Under the pieces are notes generated by a model. It did no database searches and was not told where the DNA came from. It was given only the letters and a program-made list of their open reading frames with translations. From NCBI GenBank assembly GCA_037190175.1, contig JBBCJM010000271.1, positions 1 through 27,957 on the forward strand: DNA of 27,957 bases, in the 5' to 3' direction. Of the stretch, positions 7,365 through 14,524 are shown in pieces. Numbering within the stretch: the stretch's first letter is position 1; every line of letters starts with the position of its first letter. The DNA comes from JBBCJM01 sp037190175. Its GTDB lineage: Bacteria > Pseudomonadota > Alphaproteobacteria > Rhodobacterales > Rhodobacteraceae. A program made the translations under genes and the position numbers.

Positions 7365-9217
7365 TCCGCCGCCTCCCCGGTTTCCTCGGACAAATCTATG
7401 AACCCGCCGGACTGGCGCGTCCAGAACCGGGCATAAAGTCCGCCCGCGGCGATCAATTCCGCGTGCGTGCCGTCTTCGGCCACCTGCCCGTCCTCCAGCA
7501 CCACGATGCGGTCCATCGCGGCGATGGTCGAGAGGCGATGCGCGATGGCGATCACCGTCTTGCCCTGCATCACGCCGTAGAGCGTGGACTGGATCGCCGC
7601 CTCCACCTCGCTGTCCAGCGCCGAGGTCGCCTCGTCCAGGATCAGGATCGGCGCGTTCTTCAGGATCACCCGGGCGATGCCGATGCGCTGCCGCTGCCCG
7701 CCCGACAGCTTCACCCCCCGCTCGCCCACATGCGCGTCATAGCCGCGGCGGCCCTGCGGATCCTCCAGCGTCAGGATGAAGTCGTGCGCCTCGGCGCGTT
7801 TCGCGGCCTCCACCATCTCGGCCTCGCTGGCGTCGGGGCGGCCGTAAAGGATGTTCTCGCGCACCGAGCGGTGGAGGAGCGAGCTGTCCTGCTGCACCAT
7901 CCCGATCCCGGCGCGCAGGCTGTTCTGGCTCACGCCCGCGATGTCCTGCCCGTCGATCAGGATGCGGCCCGACTCGCAGTCGTAGAACCGCAGGATCAGC
8001 TTGACGAAGGTGGACTTGCCGGCGCCGGAGCGGCCGACCAGCCCCACCTTCTCGCCCGGCCGGATGGTCAGCGTGACGTTGCGCAGCCCGCCGGTGCCGC
8101 GGCCGTAGTGGTGGCTCACGTCCTGCAGCTCGATCCGCCCCTCGCTCAGGCGCAGCGCGGGCGCGGCGGGCTTGTCCAGCAGGGTGACGGGTTCGGTGAT
8201 GGTCTCCATCCCCTCGCGCACCACGCCCAGGCTTTGCACCAATGAGGTCGTGACCCACATGATCCAGTAGGTCATGTTGTTCAGCCGCAGCACCAGCGCC
8301 GAGGCCGCGGCCACGGTGCCCACGCTCGCCACCCCCTGGAACCAGAACCAGATCGCCAGCGCGATGACCGAGACGATCAGCGCCCCGTTCAGCGTGGTCA
8401 GCGCGAAGTCCATCTTCACGATGATCCGCATCTCGTTCATCGCGGTGCGGCGCAGGTGCTCGATGGCCGTGCGGGCGTGGTCGATCTCGCGGTCGTCATG
8501 GGCGAAAAGCTTCACCGCATGGATGTTGGTATAGCTGTCCACCACCCGCCCGGTCAGCGCCGAGCGCGCGTCCGAGGTGGCGGTGGAGGCCGGCCCGGCG
8601 CGGCGCATGGTCCAGCGGATCAGCAGCACATAGCCCACCAGCCAGGCCAGCAGCGGCAGGGTCAGCCGCAGGTCGGCATCGGCCAGCATCAAGAGCGCGC
8701 CGATGAAGGTCACCGCGGCGAAGGCCATGGCGTCGAAGGTCTGGAACACCACGTCGCCCGCGGCGGTGGGTGTCTGCATGATCCGGTTGGCGATGCGGCC
8801 GGCAAAGTCGCTCTCGAACCAGCCCACCGGCTGGCGCAGCACGTGCCGGTGCGCCCGCCAGCGCACCATGGTGGGAAAGTTCGGCATGACGGTGGAATGC
8901 AGCAGCGCCACCCCGACGGCCGCCAGCACCGGGCGCAGGATCAGCGTACCCAGCCCCACCAGCACCAGCTCGGCGCCATGCTCGGCCCAGACCTGCGCCG
9001 GCCCCAGCTCCGCCAGCAGGTCCACCACCCGGCCCACGTACCAGATCATCGCCACGTCGATCACCGCCAGCACGAAGGACATCAGGCCGGTGGCGGCAAA
9101 GACCCAGCGGAACGGCAGGATGTATTCGCGCAGGAAGGGCCACAATCGCCGCGGCGGCGCGTCGCTGGGCGCATAGGCCTGATAGGGATCGACGAGCGAT
9201 TCGAAGAAGCGGAACAT
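7361..9217 (-). CDS. ABC exporter half-transporter (permease-ATPase fusion), first of pair
   Basis: This 618-residue protein is the partner of the downstream half-transporter and shares its architecture. It has transmembrane helices in the first 320 residues with an FAGRIANRIMQ segment, then an ATPase domain with GRSGAGKST, LSGGQRQRIGIAR, LILDEATSALD and IAHRLST. The ATG at 9217 gives the natural N-terminus MFRFFESLVDPY. An ATG at 9247 would add ten poorly supported residues. Both nucleotide sites appear canonical, unlike degenerate-site heterodimers. A 10-codon micro-ORF and a hairpin lie in its 5' leader, downstream of cca. Confidence 0.9.
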   Translation of the reverse strand: MFRFFESLVDPYQAYAPSDAPPRRLWPFLREYILPFRWVFAATGLMSFVLAVIDVAMIWYVGRVVDLLAELGPAQVWAEHGAELVLVGLGTLILRPVLAAVGVALLHSTVMPNFPTMVRWRAHRHVLRQPVGWFESDFAGRIANRIMQTPTAAGDVVFQTFDAMAFAAVTFIGALLMLADADLRLTLPLLAWLVGYVLLIRWTMRRAGPASTATSDARSALTGRVVDSYTNIHAVKLFAHDDREIDHARTAIEHLRRTAMNEMRIIVKMDFALTTLNGALIVSVIALAIWFWFQGVASVGTVAAASALVLRLNNMTYWIMWVTTSLVQSLGVVREGMETITEPVTLLDKPAAPALRLSEGRIELQDVSHHYGRGTGGLRNVTLTIRPGEKVGLVGRSGAGKSTFVKLILRFYDCESGRILIDGQDIAGVSQNSLRAGIGMVQQDSSLLHRSVRENILYGRPDASEAEMVEAAKRAEAHDFILTLEDPQGRRGYDAHVGERGVKLSGGQRQRIGIARVILKNAPILILDEATSALDSEVEAAIQSTLYGVMQGKTVIAIAHRLSTIAAMDRIVVLEDGQVAEDGTHAELIAAGGLYARFWTRQSGGFIDLSEETGEAAE

Positions 9218-9252
9218 GGAAGGCGCCTTTCGGGCGATGGGCGACAATGGCG

Positions 9253-9275
9253 GGGCGGCGGGAAACAGGCCGCCC
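9253..9275 (-). other. Hairpin between the micro-ORF and the ABC exporter start
   Basis: Arms GGGCGGC (9253-9259) and GCCGCCC (9269-9275) give a 7-bp stem with a 9-nt loop. On the minus-strand transcript it begins 17 nt after the micro-ORF stop and ends 35 nt before the ABC start. No T run follows. It could act as a weak terminator or attenuator, or simply reflect GC-rich sequence. Confidence 0.35.
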
Positions 9276-9292
9276 GTTCGGGACCGGACCTG

Positions 9293-9325
9293 TCAGAACA
9301 GGGTGCGGATGGTCCCGAGATCCAT
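9293..9325 (-). CDS. Micro-ORF of 10 codons with a strong Shine-Dalgarno (leader peptide candidate)
   Basis: The reading frame encodes MDLGTIRTLF followed by TGA. It has a near-perfect AAGGAG (plus-strand positions 9332-9337) six bases before its ATG, better than the sites of its neighbours. It starts 30 nt after the cca stop and ends 75 nt before the ABC exporter ATG, and a hairpin lies in between. The peptide has no run of one regulatory codon, so classic amino-acid attenuation is not indicated. Drug- or stall-responsive leader control of the exporter, or a tiny functional peptide, are possible. I do not recognise the peptide. Confidence 0.45.
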   Translation of the reverse strand: MDLGTIRTLF

Positions 9326-9355
9326 GTCGTTCTCCTTCCTGGTGGGTTCCGCCTC

Positions 9356-10504
9356 TTACCCCAGCAGGTCGGCGCGCGTCAACCGCAGGCCGGAGGCCAG
9401 CCAGCGGTCCTCCATCTCGCGCAGCCTCTGCCCCAGGGCGGGGCCTTGCAGCGCCGGCATCAGGTCGGCGGCGGTCACCGGAAAGCGGGCGGCAGCCCCG
9501 CGGGCGATCTCGGCTTGCCAGTCGTCCGGGGGAGGGGTGGTCGTGAGCGCGGCGCGGGCCAGCGCTGCATCGGTGCCGAGATCCTCGCCCAGCCGGTAGC
9601 CCAGCACGGCCGGCTCGCCGACCGCCTCGCGCAGCCGCTCCAGATCCGCGGCCTCGGCCCGCGACAGCCGCAACCCGCCGGCATCGCCCCCCAGCACCGC
9701 CAGCCGGCGCAGCCAGCGGGGCGGCCGGCCCTGTTCCAGATGGATCAGCGGGGCCAGCGCGGTATCATCCGCCCCCGGCAGCACCCGGCCCAGCACCCCC
9801 GCCGCCCGCATCGCCGCCACCGCCGGCGCGGGGTCGGGGGCGGTGAGCAGCTTGCGGATCTCCGCCCCCACCCTTTCGCGCGACAGCCGGGCCAGCCCCT
9901 CGGCCCCGGCGGAGCAGGCGGCCAGCCCCTCGGGGTCCAGCCCCCCCGCAGGATCGGCATACCAGGCATGGAAGCGGAAGAAGCGCAGGATGCGCAGATA
10001 GTCCTCGGCGATCCGCGCCGCCGGCTCGCCCACGAACCGCACCCTTGCCGCGCGCAGGTCGGGCAGGCCCCCCAGCGGGTCGATCACCCGGCCGTCGCCC
10101 TCGGCGTAAAGCGCGTTCATGGTGAAGTCGCGCCGCGCGGCGTCCTCCTCCACCCGGGTGGTGAAGGCCACCACCGCCCGCCGCCCGTCGGTGGACACAT
10201 CGCGGCGGAAAGTGGTCACCTCATGCGGGATGCCTTCGGCCACTACGGTGACCGTGCCGTGCTCGATCCCGGTCGGCACCGCCCGCAGGCCCGCACCCTT
10301 GGCCAGCCGCATCACCCGGCCGGGCAGGGCATCCGTCGCAATGTCCACGTCCTGCACCGGCCGGCCCAACAGCCCGTCGCGCACGCAGCCGCCCACCAGC
10401 AGCGCCCGGTGCCCGGCCTCCGCCAGCATCCCCAGCACCGCCTGCAACTCCGGCCGCGCGATCCAGTCGCCCGCGATCCTCTTCGGCGCGACAGGATCGC
10501 TCAC
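9356..10504 (-). CDS. cca: CCA tRNA nucleotidyltransferase
   Basis: This 382-residue enzyme adds or repairs the 3' CCA of tRNA. The class II nucleotidyltransferase head shows LVGGCVRDGLLGR and the metal-binding DVDIATD near residues 40-60. The RRDFTMNAL motif, DPLGGLPDL and the RILRFFRFHAWY helix that binds ATP/CTP and tRNA follow. No HD phosphohydrolase domain is evident. I chose the GTG at 10504 because it overlaps the Nudix stop (GTGA), has GGAGG just upstream, and leaves the usual length. Upstream in-frame codons only read through the Nudix gene. Confidence 0.92.
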   Translation of the reverse strand: MSDPVAPKRIAGDWIARPELQAVLGMLAEAGHRALLVGGCVRDGLLGRPVQDVDIATDALPGRVMRLAKGAGLRAVPTGIEHGTVTVVAEGIPHEVTTFRRDVSTDGRRAVVAFTTRVEEDAARRDFTMNALYAEGDGRVIDPLGGLPDLRAARVRFVGEPAARIAEDYLRILRFFRFHAWYADPAGGLDPEGLAACSAGAEGLARLSRERVGAEIRKLLTAPDPAPAVAAMRAAGVLGRVLPGADDTALAPLIHLEQGRPPRWLRRLAVLGGDAGGLRLSRAEAADLERLREAVGEPAVLGYRLGEDLGTDAALARAALTTTPPPDDWQAEIARGAAARFPVTAADLMPALQGPALGQRLREMEDRWLASGLRLTRADLLG

Positions 10505-11079
10505 CCCTCCGCCCCCTCCGCCAGCACCCGCAGGATCCGCGCGGTGGCGCCCCAGATGTAATAGGGGCCCCAGGGCACGGTGAAATACCGCCGCATCTCG
10601 CCCCGCCACATCCGCTGCTCCACGCGATAGTTGCCGGGGTTCAGCACATGGGCCAGCGGCACCTCGAACACCTCGTCCACCTCGCCTGCCTCGGCCACCG
10701 GGGCGAAGGCCCCGCGCACATGCGCCAGCACCGGGGTGACCATGAAGCCGGTCACCGTCTCGTGCGGCGGCAGGTGGCCCAGCACCTCGACCATCGCGGG
10801 ATCCAGCCCGACCTCCTCCTGCGCCTCGCGCAGGGCGGCGCTTTCCGGCCCGGCATCGCCGGGGTCCACCTTGCCGCCGGGAACGGCGATCTGCCCGGGG
10901 TGGTGCTTCAGGTGCGAGGACCGCTTGGTCAGGATCACCCGGTCCTCGTGCACCGCCACCAATACTCCGGCGGGGCGCAGGATCAGCCCCTCGGCCCGCG
11001 CCACGCCCGGGTTCAGGTCGAAGTCCGAGGACCGCCCGCCCACCCGGTCGAAGGCACGGGCCAGCGCCTCAGGCCCCAT
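10501..11079 (-). CDS. Nudix hydrolase, CoA pyrophosphatase type
   Basis: This 192-residue enzyme probably splits coenzyme A or acyl-CoA to phosphopantetheine and 3',5'-ADP. The Nudix box is complete (GGKVDPGDAGPESAALREAQEEVGL pattern near residues 69-93, with REAQEEVG as the metal-binding core). Just before it lies ILTKRSSHLKHHPGQIAVPGG, which matches the CoA-recognition motif of the YeaB/NUDT7 branch. The gene overlaps hslO by 11 nt upstream and cca by 4 nt downstream, so it sits inside a tightly coupled unit. Confidence 0.88.
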   Translation of the reverse strand: MGPEALARAFDRVGGRSSDFDLNPGVARAEGLILRPAGVLVAVHEDRVILTKRSSHLKHHPGQIAVPGGKVDPGDAGPESAALREAQEEVGLDPAMVEVLGHLPPHETVTGFMVTPVLAHVRGAFAPVAEAGEVDEVFEVPLAHVLNPGNYRVEQRMWRGEMRRYFTVPWGPYYIWGATARILRVLAEGAEG

Positions 11080-12070
11080 CGTCCGGCGCCCGCGTCGCCT
11101 CGAACCCCAGCGTCGCCGGATCCAGCTCGTAATGCGCGCCGCAGAACTGGCAGTCGGCGGTCACCTTGCCCTCGGCCGTGGTCATGTGGGCGATGTCGCG
11201 CGCCGAATAGATCGACAGCGACTGCCGCACCTTGGCCTCGGAACAGGAACAGCCGAAGCGCACCGGCCGGGCGTCGAACACCCGCGGCCCCTCCTCGTGG
11301 AACAGCCGGATCAAGAGGTCGGTCGGCGCCACCTGCGGCCCCACCAGCTCCAGATCCTCGACGGTGTCCAGCAGCAGGTTGGCCCGGCTCCAGTTCTCGC
11401 CCTCGTCGCCCGAGAGGATGTCGGTATGCGCCAGAAGCCCGCCCTCGCCCGAGCCGCCCTCGGCCGCCACCCCGCCCGAGGCCGGCATGTGCTGCAGCAT
11501 CACCCCCCCGGCGCGCCACAGGGGCGAGCCGCCGGGCAGGGTGCTCTTGCCGAAGGACAGGGCGAACCGCGTCGGCAGCTGCTCGGACTGCGCGAAATAG
11601 GTCTCGGCGCAGGCGGCCAGCGACCCACCGGCCAGCGGCGTGATGCCGGAATAGGGCGTGGTCCCCTCGCCCTGGTCCATCAGGATGGCGAAATAGCCCT
11701 CGCCGATCTGGGCGAAGGGATCGGCGCCCTCGTCCAGCCGCTCGGCGTCGAAGCTGGCATAGCCGCGGATGCGCGCCGGCCCGCCCTCGGTCGCGGGGGC
11801 GTAATAGTCGGTGGCGATGATCCGCACCGGCCCGTTGCCGCGCACCTGCAACGACAGCTTCCAGCGCAGCTTCACCGCCTGCCCCATCAGCGCGGTCAAA
11901 AGCGCGGCCTCGGCCACCAGCGCCTCGATGGCCTCGGGATAGCGGTGCTGGCGCAGCACGTCCTGAAGCGCGCCGTCCAGCCGCACGACCCGGCCCCGGA
12001 TGTCGGAGCGGTCGAGCTGGAAGGGCAGGACGGTATCGTCCCAGGCGATCTGAGAGCCGGTCATCATCAT
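11069..12070 (-). CDS. hslO: Hsp33, redox-activated holdase chaperone
   Basis: This protein of about 333 residues protects unfolding proteins during oxidative (hypochlorous acid-type) stress. The zinc-binding redox switch is intact near the C-terminus: Cys274 and Cys276 in GCSCSEAKV, Cys307 and Cys310 in DCQFCGAHY. Three consecutive ATG codons (12070, 12067, 12064) are possible starts. The first has AGGA eight bases upstream. Earlier in-frame codons up to 12124 give an unconserved extension. The first half holds the Hsp33 dimer fold (LLTALMGQAVKLRWKLSLQV, ITPLAGGSLAACAETYF). It heads the minus-strand gene run and is divergent from a Nudix gene. Confidence 0.95.
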   Translation of the reverse strand: MMMTGSQIAWDDTVLPFQLDRSDIRGRVVRLDGALQDVLRQHRYPEAIEALVAEAALLTALMGQAVKLRWKLSLQVRGNGPVRIIATDYYAPATEGGPARIRGYASFDAERLDEGADPFAQIGEGYFAILMDQGEGTTPYSGITPLAGGSLAACAETYFAQSEQLPTRFALSFGKSTLPGGSPLWRAGGVMLQHMPASGGVAAEGGSGEGGLLAHTDILSGDEGENWSRANLLLDTVEDLELVGPQVAPTDLLIRLFHEEGPRVFDARPVRFGCSCSEAKVRQSLSIYSARDIAHMTTAEGKVTADCQFCGAHYELDPATLGFEATRAPDDGA

Positions 12071-12096
12071 GCGGGGTTTCCTGGCGGTGCCGATCT

Positions 12097-12126
12097 GGCA
12101 TACCGCGACCATATAGGCAGGCACAA
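12097..12126 (-). promoter_or_regulatory. Candidate promoter for hslO
   Basis: On the minus strand TTGTGC (12121-12126) and TATGCC (12097-12102) are separated by 18 nt, placing a start about 20 nt before the hslO ATG. It lies in the 71-nt gap shared with the divergent Nudix gene. Both hexamers are only moderate matches to consensus. Confidence 0.3.
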
Positions 12127-12141
12127 CCGGGGGACCAAGGG

Positions 12142-12579
12142 ATGATCCGGCGCTATGGCGAGCGGGTGGCGGCCGGGCAGAGGTATCGGCGCCGGCCCGG
12201 GGTCTATGCCGTGCTGCTGCGCGGCGACGGCATCCTCTGCACCCACCAGGCCGAGCCCAGGCCCGAGTTCCAGCTGCCCGGCGGCGGGATCGACCCCGGC
12301 GAGCACCCGCTGGCCGCGCTGCACCGCGAGGTGTTCGAGGAAACCGGCTGGCGGATCGCCGCGCCGCGGCGGCTGGGCGCGTTCCGCCGCTTCACCTGGA
12401 TGCCGGAATACGATCTCTGGGCCGAGAAGGTCTGCACCGTCTACCTCGCCGCCCCGGTCCGCCCGCTGGGCCCGCCCACCGAACCCGGCCATACCGCGGT
12501 CTGGCTGCCGGTCGGTGCGGCGCTGACGCTGCTGGGCAACGAAGGCGACCGCGCGATGCTGGCCCGCGCGCTGGGGTGA
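12142..12579 (+). CDS. Nudix hydrolase of unassigned substrate
   Basis: This 145-residue single-domain protein has a complete Nudix box (GGGIDPGEHPLAALHREVFEETGW; key residues REVFEETG). The flanking parts (RPGVYAVLLRGDGILCTHQ, FTWMPEYDLWAEKVCTVYLA) resemble small housekeeping Nudix enzymes that clean nucleoside diphosphate derivatives, and give no clear substrate. It is distinct from the CoA-type Nudix on the other strand. It is divergent from hslO and convergent with the PP2C response-regulator gene, across a G-rich hairpin region. The ATG at 12142 has GGGGGA about seven bases upstream. Confidence 0.82.
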   Translation: MIRRYGERVAAGQRYRRRPGVYAVLLRGDGILCTHQAEPRPEFQLPGGGIDPGEHPLAALHREVFEETGWRIAAPRRLGAFRRFTWMPEYDLWAEKVCTVYLAAPVRPLGPPTEPGHTAVWLPVGAALTLLGNEGDRAMLARALG

Positions 12580-12603
12580 GCCCGGGAACCCGTCTCATTC
12601 CCC

Positions 12604-12732
12604 GGCCTGCTTTCTTTGGTGTCCTAAATATCCCACGGGGGTCCGGGGGTGTGAAACCCCCGGGAACGGCCACCGGCGCCACGCCGACAGGACAAGCACC
12701 GGGGGGGTCCAGGGGGGGCGGCAGCCCCCCTT
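12604..12732. repeat. G-rich double hairpin in a convergent intergenic region
   Basis: The 177-nt non-coding gap between two convergent genes has two hairpins. One has an 8-bp stem at 12643-12650/12656-12663 with loop GTGAA. The other has a 7-bp stem at 12711-12717/12725-12731. Each is preceded by the same G-rich unit (GGGGGTCC at 12637-12644 and 12703-12710), so the region looks duplicated. A pyrimidine-rich TTTCTTTGGTGTCCTAAATA tract precedes the first copy. From memory, similar 'AAATATCCC plus G/C hairpin' elements recur between genes in Rhodobacterales, so this is probably a dispersed bidirectional terminator-like repeat. Confidence 0.55.
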
Positions 12733-12756
12733 GCCCGGCCCAACGCCCGCAGGCCG

Positions 12757-14034
12757 TCAGGCCGAGGGGGGCGGGAGGGCGCCCGGCCCGGCGTAGTGGA
12801 ACAGCACCCCCGACACGTCGTCGGGAAACTCCGCCCCGCCGCGATGGGCCGAGAGCTGCCAGACCAGCGCCTCCAGCAGCGCGGGGTTGTCGAGGCCGGA
12901 GAGCCCGGCCAGCATCCGCGCCAGCCCGGCCTCGCCCAGTTCCTCGCCCTCCGGGGTCGGGCATTCGGTCACCCCGTCCGAGACCAGGAACAGCCGGTCG
13001 CCGGGGTCCAGCGTGACCTCGATCCGCTCGTACCCCGCCCCGGCGATCAGCCCCACCGGCATCCCGCCGGCGCCCAGGAACCGCACCTCGCCGTCCCGGC
13101 GCATCAGCGCGGGGTGGGGATGGCCGGCCTGCACCAGCATGACCCGGCCGCTGGCCAGGTCGATCTCGGCATAGGCCATGGTGAAATACTGGTCGACGCG
13201 GAATTCCTCGGTCATCAGGCGATTGAGCCGCGCCGCCACCGCCTCGGGCGGCCAGGCGTCGCGGCCTTGTTCCCCGCCGGTCAGCGCGATGTTCTGGTCG
13301 GGGGAGGAGCCCGACAGGAGCCCCGCCAGCCGCGCCGTCATCATCGCCGCCGCCACCCCGTGGCCCGAGACATCGACCGAATAGATCGCGATCCGGCCCG
13401 GCGCGATCTCGAAGAACCCGGCCAGGTCGCCGCCCACATGCCCCGCGGGGCGCATGAGCAGCGTGGCCCGCCCGCCGGCGAACCGCCGGTCGCGGTCGCG
13501 CACCAGCGTCTGCTGCAGCTTGCGCGCCTCGATCAGGTCGCGGTCGAGCGAATCGTAGAGCGCCTGCAACTCGTCCAGCGTGGCGCGCACCAGCCGGTTC
13601 TTGGCCAGCAGCTCGTCCTGCATCCCGATGATCCGCTCGCCCGCCCGCAGCCGCGCCCGCAGTTCGCCGGGGTTGACCGGCTTGGACAGGAAGTCGTCGG
13701 CGCCGCAGTCCAGCCCGTCGGCCACCTCGGTCTTCTCCGACTTGGAGGTCAAGAGGATCACATAGCCGTAGCGGTCGCGCGGCAGGCGGCGGAACTGGCG
13801 CACCAGCTCCAGCCCGTCCATCCCCGGCATCACCCAGTCGGAGATCACGAAGTCGAAGGACCCCGCGCGGCAGAGCGCCAGCGCCTCCTCGCCCGAGGCA
13901 GCCTCGCTGACCTGATACCCCGCCCGTTCCAGGGCCAGCGACAGCACCCGGCGCTGCGCCCGGCTGTCGTCCACGATCAGCACCCGCCGCAGCGGGGGCG
14001 GCAGGTCGGGCGCGGGGGCGGGGGCGCGGCGCAA
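12757..14034 (-). CDS. Response regulator fused to a SpoIIE/RsbU-type PP2C phosphatase
   Basis: This 425-residue cytoplasmic protein starts with a receiver domain (about 16-135): acidic pair Asp22/Asp23, phospho-acceptor Asp66 in ISDWVMPGMDG, Thr96 and Lys118. A helical linker follows (about 140-185, LLAKNRLVRATLDELQALYDSLD). The PP2C-like serine/threonine phosphatase domain has metal-binding acidic residues in GGDLAGFF (Asp203), DVSGHG (Asp221), SDGVTEC and FPDDVSG. Phosphorylation of Asp66 would be expected to switch a phosphatase that acts on an anti-sigma-antagonist-type target, but no such partner is nearby. A divergent Hpt gene 150 nt away is the likely phosphodonor partner. Confidence 0.92.
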   Translation of the reverse strand: MRRAPAPAPDLPPPLRRVLIVDDSRAQRRVLSLALERAGYQVSEAASGEEALALCRAGSFDFVISDWVMPGMDGLELVRQFRRLPRDRYGYVILLTSKSEKTEVADGLDCGADDFLSKPVNPGELRARLRAGERIIGMQDELLAKNRLVRATLDELQALYDSLDRDLIEARKLQQTLVRDRDRRFAGGRATLLMRPAGHVGGDLAGFFEIAPGRIAIYSVDVSGHGVAAAMMTARLAGLLSGSSPDQNIALTGGEQGRDAWPPEAVAARLNRLMTEEFRVDQYFTMAYAEIDLASGRVMLVQAGHPHPALMRRDGEVRFLGAGGMPVGLIAGAGYERIEVTLDPGDRLFLVSDGVTECPTPEGEELGEAGLARMLAGLSGLDNPALLEALVWQLSAHRGGAEFPDDVSGVLFHYAGPGALPPPSA

Positions 14035-14184
14035 GCGGGGTCTCCTCTGGGCTGCCCCTTGATCGCCCGCCCGCGTTAATGCCCCGTGAAAGCTAAAATC
14101 CCCCGCGTTCGCCGCGGCGGGCGTTACCGGCCATTAATCGCGCCGCCGCAGGCTGTGCCCGGGGTGTGCGCGACGGGGTGCGGG

Positions 14185-14502
14185 ATGATCGACTGGACGA
14201 GGCTGGGCGAATTGCGGGACGAGATCGGGCCGGAGGAGGTGGCCGAGGTCATCGCCCTGTTCCTGGAGGAGGCGGACGAGGCGATGGCGCGGCTCTCCGC
14301 CCTGCCGCCGGGGGCCGACAGCCGGGCGCTCTTGCACTTCCTGAAGGGCTCGGCGCTGAACCTCGGCTTCGCGCAGCTGGCGCAGATCTGCGACCGGGGC
14401 GAGCGTGCGCCCGAGACCGCCGACCCCGCGGCGGTGGCCGAATGCTATGCCGCCTCGCGCGCGGCCTTCCTGGAGGGGCTGCCGGCGCGGCTGGCGGCGT
14501 GA
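14185..14502 (+). CDS. Single-domain histidine phosphotransfer (Hpt) protein
   Basis: This 105-residue helical protein carries the Hpt signature with phospho-accepting His51 in LLHFLKGSALNLGF. It can shuttle phosphate between a hybrid histidine kinase and a receiver domain. The ATG at 14185 begins MIDWTRLGEL, the usual family start. In-frame upstream sequence to 14086 is Arg/Pro-rich and unlike coding sequence of the family. No clear Shine-Dalgarno is seen. The gene is divergent from the receiver-PP2C gene, and no kinase lies in the window, so both would depend on an unlinked kinase. Confidence 0.88.
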   Translation: MIDWTRLGELRDEIGPEEVAEVIALFLEEADEAMARLSALPPGADSRALLHFLKGSALNLGFAQLAQICDRGERAPETADPAAVAECYAASRAAFLEGLPARLAA

Positions 14503-14524
14503 CCGCCGGCCGCCGGGCCGGAAC

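Noticed and set aside
8456..10561. About 700-codon plus-strand open frame opposite the ABC and cca genes
   Set aside because: Crosses several well-supported minus-strand genes and has no domain-like sequence; antisense artefact.
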